From JAVVHE01 sp032249695 (GTDB lineage: Bacteria; Pseudomonadota; Alphaproteobacteria; Sphingomonadales; Sphingomonadaceae): a DNA stretch of 48,111 nucleotides. Of this stretch, positions 8,467-16,333 are shown piece by piece. The stretch is from positions 1-48,111 of the forward strand of contig JAVVHE010000022.1 in assembly GCA_032249695.1 (NCBI GenBank), read 5' to 3'. The stretch's first letter is position 1. Each line of letters opens with the position of its first letter. Both the position numbers and the translations under genes were made by a program. Under the pieces are notes generated by a model. It saw nothing but the letters and a program-made list of their open reading frames with translations, had not been told where the DNA came from and searched no databases.

Positions 8467-9512
8467 ATCAGGCCCTCCGTGGACAGTCGTTCAATTGTCT
8501 GGAGCATCGTTCGTCGGAAATGACCGCGCTCGGGCACTGCGATCGCTCCGTCGGCGCCGATCAAGCTGTCGGCGCGCTGCGGGCTGGCGCTGGCATAGAC
8601 CGGCGCGAACAGCTCCAGCCGCTGACGGGCAAGGCTGTTGGTCATCCCCGGTTTGCGCCGCTGGGTGCGCAGCGCCGCGAGGTCCAGGTCGGCGAACGCG
8701 ACGAAGGTTTCGCCGGGGTTGGCGAGGCTGATCACCTCGCCCTTATAGCCGATGATCGCCGATTGGCCGTCGGCGCAGTCTTGCGGCAGCCCCGCGCCGT
8801 GGACGCCAGCGGTGTTGCAACTGACGACATAGGCCGCGTTCTCCCACGCCCGCGCGCGTCGTGCGATCGACTTGGGGGTCGGCATCGGCGATCCGATCTC
8901 CGACGACGAGTGCACGAACACCTCCGCCCCGCGCAGCGCGTGGGCGCGCGCGATCTCGGGATAGAGGATTTCTTCCGACGCGATCGCTGCAAGGTTGCCG
9001 ATCTCGGTTCGCGCGACGGGGAACACGCCGTCCAGCCCATAGCGGTCGAGATAGGCGCTCCAGATGTCGTGCGGGGTCGGCGCGTACATCGAATTGAGCC
9101 GCCGGTAGCGCAGCACCACCGCGCCGTCGGGGCTGACGACGAAGCTCGTCTGGAAATAGAGGCCGGGGAACGCCGGGTCGCGCTCATAGGCATTGCCCGC
9201 CAGCCAGAGCGCCTGCGCTTCGGCGATGCGGCCCAGCGCGTCATATTCGGGACCGTCCATGTCCCACGCCACCTTGGCGGCGTATTCGGCAATGCCGATG
9301 CGACCGGGATAGCTGGTGAACAGATATTCGGGCAGCACCGCAAGCCGCACCGGCGTGCCGCCGAACTGCTCGATGAAGATTGCGCTGGCGCGCAGCTTGC
9401 CGGCGACCTCGGCGATATGCGCCAGCACCTGCTCGCTGACCGCAGCGCGATCCGCGCAGTGTTCGACCGAACGCGCCGCGAGCTGGAGCGCGACCGCTGC
9501 ATAGTGGCTCAC
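8463..9512 (-). CDS. Nitrilase-fold (C-N hydrolase) protein lacking catalytic Lys and Cys
   Basis: A 349-residue member of the carbon-nitrogen hydrolase superfamily. The fold markers are present: VLPEYLF with the catalytic-type Glu at 62, and the segment before LYPE. The position of the catalytic Lys (normally YRK) reads YRR with Arg138, and the nucleophile site, normally I-C-x-D/E-x-x-x-P-E, reads IASEEILYPE with Ser179 where Cys belongs. Compare the intact Glu-Lys-Cys set in aguB of this same window. So it is either a pseudoenzyme or an atypical serine variant. It overlaps the FAD-oxidase stop at its start and the methyltransferase start at its end, both by four bases. Substrate unknown. 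Confidence 0.8.
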   Translation of the reverse strand: MSHYAAVALQLAARSVEHCADRAAVSEQVLAHIAEVAGKLRASAIFIEQFGGTPVRLAVLPEYLFTSYPGRIGIAEYAAKVAWDMDGPEYDALGRIAEAQALWLAGNAYERDPAFPGLYFQTSFVVSPDGAVVLRYRRLNSMYAPTPHDIWSAYLDRYGLDGVFPVARTEIGNLAAIASEEILYPEIARAHALRGAEVFVHSSSEIGSPMPTPKSIARRARAWENAAYVVSCNTAGVHGAGLPQDCADGQSAIIGYKGEVISLANPGETFVAFADLDLAALRTQRRKPGMTNSLARQRLELFAPVYASASPQRADSLIGADGAIAVPERGHFRRTMLQTIERLSTEGLI

Positions 9513-11062
9513 AGGCCAAGCACTCCGGGGTTCATTCGCGCTGCCGGATCGGCTGCGTCCTTCACTGCGCGCAGCATCGCCCGCGCGCCCACACCGAGCC
9601 GGGGTAGCAGCGGGTAGGCGCGTCCGATCTGGAAATGCGTCGCCTCAAGCCGCGCAAACAGCGCGATCACCTCGGCGCGCAGTTCGTCGACAAGCTCACG
9701 CGCTCCAGCAACCGCAGGGAAGCTGCGCAGACGCGCCAGATACGCCGGTTCGACGCTCGCGCGGTGCAGCGCCTGATGCGGTTCGGGCCAGTAGAACACC
9801 GGCTCGATCAGAATCGCGCTGTGGGGGACGGCGAGGAACATGTAGCCCGCGCCGACCCCAAGCCGCTGCATCGCGCCCGCGCGCGCCTCGTACAGCGCGG
9901 TGATCGCGGCGACGGCGTGCGCTGCCTGGCTGTGGCGCACGATGCCGTGGACGGGCGCCCAGCGCTCGCCCTCGGGGCCCAGCATCGAGTTGACCGGCGG
10001 GAACGGGTTGGCGCGCAGGATTTTGGGGTTCGAGGCTTCGATCTCGCGCCCGCCCGCTTCTGCGACGATCGCGCGCGCGGCGGCCATGTCGGCATCGGCG
10101 GCGGCCTGCATGCGGCCCTCGGCGATCAGGTGGATCTGGAAGCCGGCCTCGGCGATGAAGCCCCGGCCCGCGGCGGCGACCTTGGCGCCCTCTTTCAGCG
10201 CGCGCCAGAAGCCGCCCTGCGCGCGCATGAGGCCGACGAGCTGTTTCGCATCGGCCGCAAGGCTGTCGCGCCGTGCGCGCTGGCCCGCGAGGAACGGATC
10301 GAAGCCGAAGCACTCGCTCGCCAGCCCTTCGCGCGCGATCCGGCTCATGGCTGCGGCCATCGGGCCGGGCGCGTCGAAGCTGAAGCTGCCATAGGCCACG
10401 CCGCCGGGAATCGGCACCAGCGGCAGCGTGATCTCGGCCTTGATCCCGAACGCCCCGCAGTCGCCGCCGTAAAGACCGGTAAGGTCTGGACCGAAGGGGC
10501 GGATCGCTCCGGGATTGGTTTCAATGAGATCGCCGTTGGCATCGATCACGCCGAAACTCAGCGCCTGCGCGGCAATGGAGCCGTTGCGCGCGCCCCAGAA
10601 GGTGCCGTTCTGGCTGCAGCCGCCGCCAATGGTCGCTTTCGCGCCCGACAGCGTGCCCCACATCGGCGTCCGCAGCCCGCGCGGCGACAGCGCGGCGAAG
10701 AGCTGCGCCCAGGTCACGCCAGCCTCGACGCGCACTCGTGCATCGGTTTCGTCGACCCTGACGATGCGCGTCATCGCGGCGGTGTCGACCACCACGGCTC
10801 CGGCCTCGGCGTGAAGATAGCCGCTCGTGTAGCTCATGCCGCCGCCGCGCGGCACCAGCACCAGCCCCTCGCGCGCCGCCTCGCGCACGCCCGCCACCAG
10901 TTCGGCCGTCGATCGCGGGCGAAACACCGCTAGCGGCCGCGCACCCACCGAGAACACGTCCTGGCCGTAGAGCTCCAGGGTCGCTGCATCGCTCAGCACT
11001 GCGCCGGGCGCAGCATGCGCCAGCGCGTCGAGCGAGGATCGAAACTCAGCGAGCGTCGCCAT
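9509..11062 (-). CDS. FAD-linked oxidase (GlcD / vanillyl-alcohol-oxidase-like superfamily)
   Basis: About 517 residues from the ATG at 11062, which has GGAG six bases upstream and overlaps the MFS stop by 17 bases; a longer in-frame start at 11122 would overlap that gene more. The N-terminal half is an FAD_binding_4 (PP-loop) domain: FRPRSTAELVAGVREA, then VPRGGGMSYTSGY contacting the pyrophosphate, and later TIGGGCSQNG and GGDCGAFGIKAEITL. The C-terminal half is the substrate-binding domain of this superfamily, ending in a typical MNPGVLGL. Expected role: oxidation of an alcohol, hydroxy-acid or phenol in the cytoplasm. It is fourth in the operon. The substrate cannot be read. Confidence 0.85.
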   Translation of the reverse strand: MATLAEFRSSLDALAHAAPGAVLSDAATLELYGQDVFSVGARPLAVFRPRSTAELVAGVREAAREGLVLVPRGGGMSYTSGYLHAEAGAVVVDTAAMTRIVRVDETDARVRVEAGVTWAQLFAALSPRGLRTPMWGTLSGAKATIGGGCSQNGTFWGARNGSIAAQALSFGVIDANGDLIETNPGAIRPFGPDLTGLYGGDCGAFGIKAEITLPLVPIPGGVAYGSFSFDAPGPMAAAMSRIAREGLASECFGFDPFLAGQRARRDSLAADAKQLVGLMRAQGGFWRALKEGAKVAAAGRGFIAEAGFQIHLIAEGRMQAAADADMAAARAIVAEAGGREIEASNPKILRANPFPPVNSMLGPEGERWAPVHGIVRHSQAAHAVAAITALYEARAGAMQRLGVGAGYMFLAVPHSAILIEPVFYWPEPHQALHRASVEPAYLARLRSFPAVAGARELVDELRAEVIALFARLEATHFQIGRAYPLLPRLGVGARAMLRAVKDAADPAARMNPGVLGL

Positions 11063-12275
11063 GCGCTTCTCCAAAGACGGGATAACGGCCGAGAGTGAGC
11101 AACAGCAGCCCGGCCGCCGCAAACATCGCCACCGCAGCCGTCAGCATCGGATCATAGGTGCCGCTGGTGTCACGGACATAGCCGTAGATCGCGGGCGAGA
11201 TCGCGGCGCCCAGCCCGAACGGCATGTAGAGCAGACCGTAGACGCGCCCATAACTACGCATTCCGAAATAACGCGCGGCAATGAAGCCGATCAGGTCGCT
11301 CTCGGCTCCCGCCGCGAAGCCCAGCAGGAAGCCGCCGATGAACAGCGGCGTGGTGCCCGGTGCGGTGCCGATGAGCAGCCAGCAGCCGAGCGCGGGCAGC
11401 AGCAGCACCGGAAGAGCAACTCCGGGCGCCCAGAAGCGATCGAGCAGCAGCCCCGTCAGCACGCGGCCCAACAGGATGCCGACCGCCGTTACCGACAACA
11501 CGCTCGTCGCAGCGGCGAGGCCCAGCCCATGCAGCCCCGCGATCTGCACCATGTTGATATGCGCGCCGCCATAGGCGGTCGCGGCGAGCAACACCGACAG
11601 CCACATCGTCCAGAAACGGCGGCTGGCGACGGCGGCACCAGCCGACAACCCGGTCAGCTCACCGCTCGCGTCGGCCAGCCCCGCCGGGCGCTCCTCGGGC
11701 CTCGGCTCGCGGAACAGCAGCAGCGCGATCGGCAGACCCACCACCAACGGCAGCGCAGCAACCCACACGAAGGCCATGCGCCAGCCGCTCGCCTGCACCG
11801 CCGCGCGCGCGATCTGCGGCACGATGATGCCGGCGAGCGACGTGCCCAACAGCATGATGCCCAGCGCCAGCCCGCGATGGCGCACAAACCACAGCCCCAC
11901 CGCCCGGCTCCAGGTGACGGGAGTCGAGCCGATGCCGATCAGCCCGATCGCCACGAATAGCCCATAGAAACCCGTCAGCGTACCCGGGATGTAGGCGCCG
12001 CACGCAAACACCAGCCCGAAGAGCGCGAGGCAGGTGATCGCCACCGGCCGCACGCCCAGGTTGTCGGCGAACAGACCGTAGAGCGGTGCCAGCAGCGCGG
12101 CGATCACACCATAGATGGTGATCGACAGATTGACCTGCAGGCGGCTCCAGCCGAACTCGGCGACCAGCGGCCCGATCAGCACGGGCACCACGTTGAACGG
12201 GATGGGCGAGGCGCCAGTCATCGTCCCCGCGGTCGCCGCAAAGAGCGGCTTCCAGCCCCGGCGGAACTCGCTCAA
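11046..12275 (-). CDS. Major facilitator superfamily transporter
   Basis: About 409 residues with roughly twelve hydrophobic helices. I place the start at TTG 12275, whose TTGA overlaps the stop of the preceding gene by four bases; an open frame extends to 12377 but lies inside that gene. The loop 2-3 segment GLFADNLGVRPVAI fits the MFS signature, and FGWSRLQVNLSITIYG in the first helices resembles carriers for monocarboxylates and aromatic acids (MCT/OFA-like). It should import a small acid or aromatic across the inner membrane after uptake by the TonB receptor encoded first in the operon. The family is certain, the substrate is not. Confidence 0.85.
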   Translation of the reverse strand: MSEFRRGWKPLFAATAGTMTGASPIPFNVVPVLIGPLVAEFGWSRLQVNLSITIYGVIAALLAPLYGLFADNLGVRPVAITCLALFGLVFACGAYIPGTLTGFYGLFVAIGLIGIGSTPVTWSRAVGLWFVRHRGLALGIMLLGTSLAGIIVPQIARAAVQASGWRMAFVWVAALPLVVGLPIALLLFREPRPEERPAGLADASGELTGLSAGAAVASRRFWTMWLSVLLAATAYGGAHINMVQIAGLHGLGLAAATSVLSVTAVGILLGRVLTGLLLDRFWAPGVALPVLLLPALGCWLLIGTAPGTTPLFIGGFLLGFAAGAESDLIGFIAARYFGMRSYGRVYGLLYMPFGLGAAISPAIYGYVRDTSGTYDPMLTAAVAMFAAAGLLLLTLGRYPVFGEAHGDAR

Positions 12276-12988
12276 GCGCCGTTCTCGCGCGTCAGCGACG
12301 CAAGCTCGAAGCGACTGTCCATATAGCCCTCCACCACGCCCAGCGCGTAGAGACAATCGCCGTCCATCGTCACCCACATGTCATAGGCGGGGTGATTGTT
12401 GGTCATCCCGATCCAGCGCAGACGGCGGCAGCGAAACATGCCCGCGGGGACCGCCACCTCCTCCTCGCCCAGATACTCAAAGCCGCTGCTGCTGGTGTGG
12501 ATGAAGGGGCCAGTGGCACCCAGATGGTGCAGGCTGTGGATCGGGTTCTTGGGCCAGCGCTGCTTGTGGCCCGGGCCTCGGTCGAACGGGAAGATTGCGC
12601 TCAGCCAGCCATCGGCTTGGACCGCGTGGATACCGAAGCCGCGGAGCGGTACCGGCAGCTCCACCCGTTGTGACAGCCGTCCTTCCCGTTCGGTCCAGCT
12701 CTCGCCTTCGCCGACCCCGTTGTGAAACCGGAACCAGCCGGTGCCGGTCAGTTGTCCGTGATTGAGGATGCGGACATAGGCGTCGACCGGCTGCCAGCTT
12801 GCGTCGACCGTCAGCGTGCTGTCGCGGATCACCCAGTCGTCGTTCAGCCGCATCTCACAATGCGCGGTCAGCGTCCGCTCGCCGCCGGGGGCGCGGGTGA
12901 TCGACCAGTCCTCAACCCCCCAGCACCGCCGGTCGGCGTTCGCGAGGTAGTCGATCCGGCCGATGAGGCGCGGCAGCGGCTGAAACAT
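12272..12988 (-). CDS. Beta-rich protein of unknown function in the TonB/MFS/oxidase operon
   Basis: A 238-residue protein without signal peptide or membrane segment. It is rich in Trp, Tyr, Gly and charged residues in alternating pattern, suggesting a beta-sandwich or barrel. The block VAVPAGMFRCRRLRW (about 183-197) recalls the VPAGTF-C style segment of DUF3108/DUF6134-like proteins, which is only a distant likeness. The HGQLTGTGWFRF and HLGATGPFIHTS segments may line a ligand site. It lies twelve bases downstream of the TonB receptor and its stop overlaps the MFS start, so it belongs to the same pathway. I cannot name a reaction. Confidence 0.75.
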   Translation of the reverse strand: MFQPLPRLIGRIDYLANADRRCWGVEDWSITRAPGGERTLTAHCEMRLNDDWVIRDSTLTVDASWQPVDAYVRILNHGQLTGTGWFRFHNGVGEGESWTEREGRLSQRVELPVPLRGFGIHAVQADGWLSAIFPFDRGPGHKQRWPKNPIHSLHHLGATGPFIHTSSSGFEYLGEEEVAVPAGMFRCRRLRWIGMTNNHPAYDMWVTMDGDCLYALGVVEGYMDSRFELASLTRENGA

Positions 12989-13000
12989 CGGGCACGCCCC

Positions 13001-15502
13001 TTAAAAGTTGACCCGTCCCCGAACCATCCACCGCCGCGGCTCGTTCAGATAGGTCGTGTTGGCGAGCGCCGACTGGGTGAACGCCTCGTCGAAGCAGTTG
13101 GTACACTCCACCACCAACTGCCACTGATCCTTCTTGCCGAACAGCGACACGCCCGCATTCACCAGCCACGCGGCCGGGCTGCGCGAACCTTGCAGTATTG
13201 GCCCGCCGCCGATCGCGTTCGCCGGGAAGGTGCCGTTGGTGCCCGTGACCGGCGCGCCGTAGAAGGTAAGGTTCGAGGTCTGCACTTCCTGGTCCGAGTG
13301 CCAGCTGGCGTTGACCGACGGCAGCAGGCTGAGGCCGCTGTCGCCGAAGCGCAGGCGATAGGTGGCACCCAGCGCCAGCGTGAACTCCGGCGTTCGCACC
13401 GGCTTGGCAATATCGCCCGTCGCGGTGACGATACCCGCAGCACAGGCCGGGGTCGCGGGCGAGGCCGGCACGACGCCCGTCGCCAGCTGGGCGCGGCAGG
13501 CGGCCTGTTGAGCGGCAACGGACTGCACGCCGAAGATGTCGGACGCGGGCGCGTTCTTTTTCAATCGGTATTCGGCATCCTGATAACCGCCAGTGAAATA
13601 GACGTTCAGGTCTCGCACCGGTTGGGCCTGCAAATCGATCTCGATGCCGCGATTGCGATAGTCTGCAAAGTTGCGCGTGAGAAAGGTGATCGAGCCATTG
13701 GCGTTGGCCAGCGCAGACAACGTCTGTAGGTCGTCAACGTCCATCCAGTAGAGGTTGACATTCGCTCGCAACCGCCGGTCAAACAGCTCGGACTTCACGC
13801 CCGCCTCGTAGGACCACACCTTCTCCGGCCCGAACGGCAGCAGTTGCGATGGCGCGGTCGATCGCGCGTTCCAGCCGCCCGACTTGAACCCGCGCGTGGC
13901 CGAGGCATAAAACAGCAGATCGCGATTGGGCTGGTAGTTGATCACGAAGCGCGGCGTCGCCTGCGAAGTGTTCTGGCGGTTGGGGATCGCGACGCCCGAT
14001 GGGGCGAACAGGTTGGTGCTCGATAGGCAGGTCGCAGGCAGCGGGCCGCTGGTGGTGCACTGCGCGCGGCTGTCGGTGATGTCGAATGCCTTGGTCTCGT
14101 CGGTATAGCGCACGCCCGCGGTAAGCTTGATCGTGCGGGTCAGCTGGTAATCGGCCTGCACATAGCCCGCGATCGAGTCGGTCGTGTTCCTGAGGATCCG
14201 GTCGGCCAGCAGCAGCGTCGTCGCAGGCGAGAGCGTGAACAGGTCGGCAAAATCGGTCGTGACGCGCTCGTAGATATAGAAGAGACCGGCTACGTAGGTC
14301 AGGCGGGTGTCGAATGCCTGGCCGCTCAGCTTCACTTCCTGCGTGATCTGGTCGGATCGACCGTCGTTCAGAATATCGAACCCGCCACGCGCGTAGCCGC
14401 GCACGGGAGGCTGCGGGTTGGCAAGGCTGGGCAGCGCGCGGCCGTCGGCGAAATCGAGCGCATATTGTTGCGCCTGAGTGACGAAGCCGGTGATTAGCGA
14501 CAGCGTCGTCGTGGGCGCGATGTCGATCTCAAAGTTCGAAGCCACGATGACGGTCTGCGTGTTGTTACCAAGCCCGTAGAATGCCTTACGGTTGGCGATG
14601 GCGACGGGCGCGTAAGGGCTGACCGGCAGCGTCCCGCCGACCGGAATCCCGGTCGACAAATAGCGGCCGTTGCATTGGGTTGGGACGAGCGGGTTGCAGC
14701 GGAAGTTGAGGAGGTTCTCGCCGTTCGCCTCGATGTAGGCGGCGCTCGCGTTCCAGCGCGCCCCGCCCAGATCGAGCCGCGTCGCGAACCGCACGCCGAA
14801 GCCGTCGTCGTCGTTGGCGCGCTGGCCGGTGGTGACGTTCCGGGCGTAGCCGTCGTCCTGCTGCCAGTAGCCGGAGAGCTTGAACGCCCAGTGGTCGTTC
14901 ACCGGCAGGTTGATCGACCCGCGCGCCATGCGGCGGTTGTAAGCGCCATAGCCCGCCTCGGCATAACCGTTGATGCTGTCGAAGTCGGGCCGCCGCAGAA
15001 TGACGTTGATCGCTCCGCCCGTGGTGTTGCGCCCGAACAGCGTGCCCTGCGGCCCGCGCAGCACCTCGATGCGCTCCACATCGAACAGCGACAGGTTGTT
15101 GGCGTTCTGGCGCGACAGATAGATGTCGTCGAGATAGGTGCCGACCGACGGATCGAAGGTGGGAATCGTCTCGGTTGAGCCCAGCCCGCGCAGATAATAG
15201 GCGTTGGCCGAGCCCAGGCCGGTATTGTTCTGCGCGATGAGGTTGGGGACGAACTGGCCCAGCAGCAGCGTGTTGGTGACGCCGCGCTGGATCAGCTCGG
15301 TGCCGGACAGCGCGGTGATCGCGATCGGCACGTCCTGGCTGCGCTCGGCACGGCGCTGCGCGGTGACGACGACATCCTGAATCCCACCCTCGTCCGCCTG
15401 CGCCGGGCCGACGGGCGGCGGGGTCGCCTGCGATTGCGCGGCGGCGGGGACGGCACCACCAAGCAGGGCACAGCTGAGCAGCAAGCGGGTCGCAGCGCGC
15501 AT
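13001..15502 (-). CDS. TonB-dependent outer-membrane receptor
   Basis: An 833-residue receptor. Signal peptide 1-23 (ending VPAAAQ), then a TonB-box/plug start DVVVTAQRR near residue 45, a plug domain with the usual ERIEVLRGPQGTLFGRN block and GAINVI, and a long 22-strand type barrel ending in the C-terminal aromatic residue (RGRVNF). The plug wording is that of the large sphingomonad receptor group that imports aromatic and other low-molecular-weight compounds, rather than siderophores specifically. It is the first gene of a six-gene operon and follows a GntR-like inverted repeat 37 bases upstream of its ATG, so it likely takes up the compound handled by the operon. Confidence 0.92.
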   Translation of the reverse strand: MRAATRLLLSCALLGGAVPAAAQSQATPPPVGPAQADEGGIQDVVVTAQRRAERSQDVPIAITALSGTELIQRGVTNTLLLGQFVPNLIAQNNTGLGSANAYYLRGLGSTETIPTFDPSVGTYLDDIYLSRQNANNLSLFDVERIEVLRGPQGTLFGRNTTGGAINVILRRPDFDSINGYAEAGYGAYNRRMARGSINLPVNDHWAFKLSGYWQQDDGYARNVTTGQRANDDDGFGVRFATRLDLGGARWNASAAYIEANGENLLNFRCNPLVPTQCNGRYLSTGIPVGGTLPVSPYAPVAIANRKAFYGLGNNTQTVIVASNFEIDIAPTTTLSLITGFVTQAQQYALDFADGRALPSLANPQPPVRGYARGGFDILNDGRSDQITQEVKLSGQAFDTRLTYVAGLFYIYERVTTDFADLFTLSPATTLLLADRILRNTTDSIAGYVQADYQLTRTIKLTAGVRYTDETKAFDITDSRAQCTTSGPLPATCLSSTNLFAPSGVAIPNRQNTSQATPRFVINYQPNRDLLFYASATRGFKSGGWNARSTAPSQLLPFGPEKVWSYEAGVKSELFDRRLRANVNLYWMDVDDLQTLSALANANGSITFLTRNFADYRNRGIEIDLQAQPVRDLNVYFTGGYQDAEYRLKKNAPASDIFGVQSVAAQQAACRAQLATGVVPASPATPACAAGIVTATGDIAKPVRTPEFTLALGATYRLRFGDSGLSLLPSVNASWHSDQEVQTSNLTFYGAPVTGTNGTFPANAIGGGPILQGSRSPAAWLVNAGVSLFGKKDQWQLVVECTNCFDEAFTQSALANTTYLNEPRRWMVRGRVNF

Positions 15503-15539
15503 CGGTCTCTCCCTCCGGCCAGCTTGACGGGCCTGTGAT

Positions 15540-15551
15540 TTGTCTGGACAA
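15540..15551. promoter_or_regulatory. GntR-like inverted repeat upstream of the operon
   Basis: TTGTC-TG-GACAA, a perfect 5-bp-arm inverted repeat in the 102-base gap between the operon and the divergent membrane-protein gene. It fits the T-x-GT-C...G-AC-x-A style of FadR/FCD-type GntR operators. A TTGACA hexamer (minus strand, 15581-15576) lies just upstream as a possible -35 box, but I find no convincing -10. Confidence 0.45.
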
Positions 15552-15604
15552 CTCGTGCCGAAACCAAGCCGCCGCTGTCAAGGCGCGGCTGCGGAGGACG
15601 CAAG

Positions 15605-16282
15605 ATGGGGGGGCTGGGCTACCGCACGCTGGTGTACGTGCACCTGCTGCTGTTCGTGTTGTGGCTGGGTGCAGATTTCGGCGTGTTTCTGCTGGGCCAG
15701 CATTTCCGCAAGCGGACCCGCTGGAGCCTGGATCAGCGTGTTGCGCTCCTGCAACTGCTGGTCATCATCGACATGGGACCGCGCACCGCGTGGGCGCTGA
15801 TGGTGCCCGTGTCGCTGTCGCTGGCGTCCGCGGCGGGGCTGCTCGCGGCACCTCCGGCGCTGGTAGTCGCCGCGTGGGCGCTGGGCCTGTTCTGGCTGTG
15901 GCTCGTCTGGGAAGGGCATCTGCACGAACGCACCCCCCGCGCCGCGCGCGCCAAGCGCATTGAAGAGCCGATCAAGTGGGCGATCATGCTGTTCTACCTG
16001 GGGCTGGGCGGCTGGTCACTAGTGGCCGGAGAGCCGCTGCTGGCTGGCTGGCTCGCGTGGAAAGCGGTGCTGTTCGGCCTGATCTTCGCAGCCGCGATCA
16101 TGATCGACGTGGCGTTCAAGCCCGTCGGCCCGCAGCTCATGGCGCTGCTCAGCGAAGGATCTTCGGACGCGACCGAATTGCCGCTGCGCCGCACGATGGA
16201 CCGCACGCGCCTGTGGGTGATGCTGGTCTATGCGCTGCTGTTCGCAACGAGCTGGCTGGGCGTGGCGAAGCCTGGGGCGTGA
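15605..16282 (+). CDS. Integral membrane protein, unknown function
   Basis: A 225-residue protein with a GGAGG Shine-Dalgarno sequence eight bases before the ATG at 15605. It has five or six hydrophobic helices: about 8-30, 45-66, 72-100, 120-140, 148-165 and 198-216. The first helix contains VYVHLLLFVLWLGADFGVF, with a His and an Asp inside the membrane, somewhat like CopD or PuuD-type membrane proteins, where such residues bind heme or metal. That likeness is weak. It is divergent from the TonB operon and could share its regulatory region. I cannot assign a function. Confidence 0.7.
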   Translation: MGGLGYRTLVYVHLLLFVLWLGADFGVFLLGQHFRKRTRWSLDQRVALLQLLVIIDMGPRTAWALMVPVSLSLASAAGLLAAPPALVVAAWALGLFWLWLVWEGHLHERTPRAARAKRIEEPIKWAIMLFYLGLGGWSLVAGEPLLAGWLAWKAVLFGLIFAAAIMIDVAFKPVGPQLMALLSEGSSDATELPLRRTMDRTRLWVMLVYALLFATSWLGVAKPGA

Positions 16283-16306
16283 GCGCCACGGGACGTTCGG
16301 CCGGGC

Positions 16307-16325
16307 CCTCCCCAAAGCGGGGAGG
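16307..16325. terminator. CCTCCCC-type palindrome between convergent genes
   Basis: CCTCCCC-AAAGC-GGGGAGG forms a perfect 7-bp stem with a 5-nt loop in the 51-base gap between the membrane-protein gene and the converging receptor gene. It may serve as a bidirectional terminator, and is one copy of a recurrent palindrome in this window. Confidence 0.45.
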
Positions 16326-16333
16326 ACCGTTCT

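Noticed and set aside
9635..10933. A 432-codon plus-strand frame opposite the FAD oxidase
   Set aside because: Antisense to well-recognised FAD-binding motifs; no features of its own.
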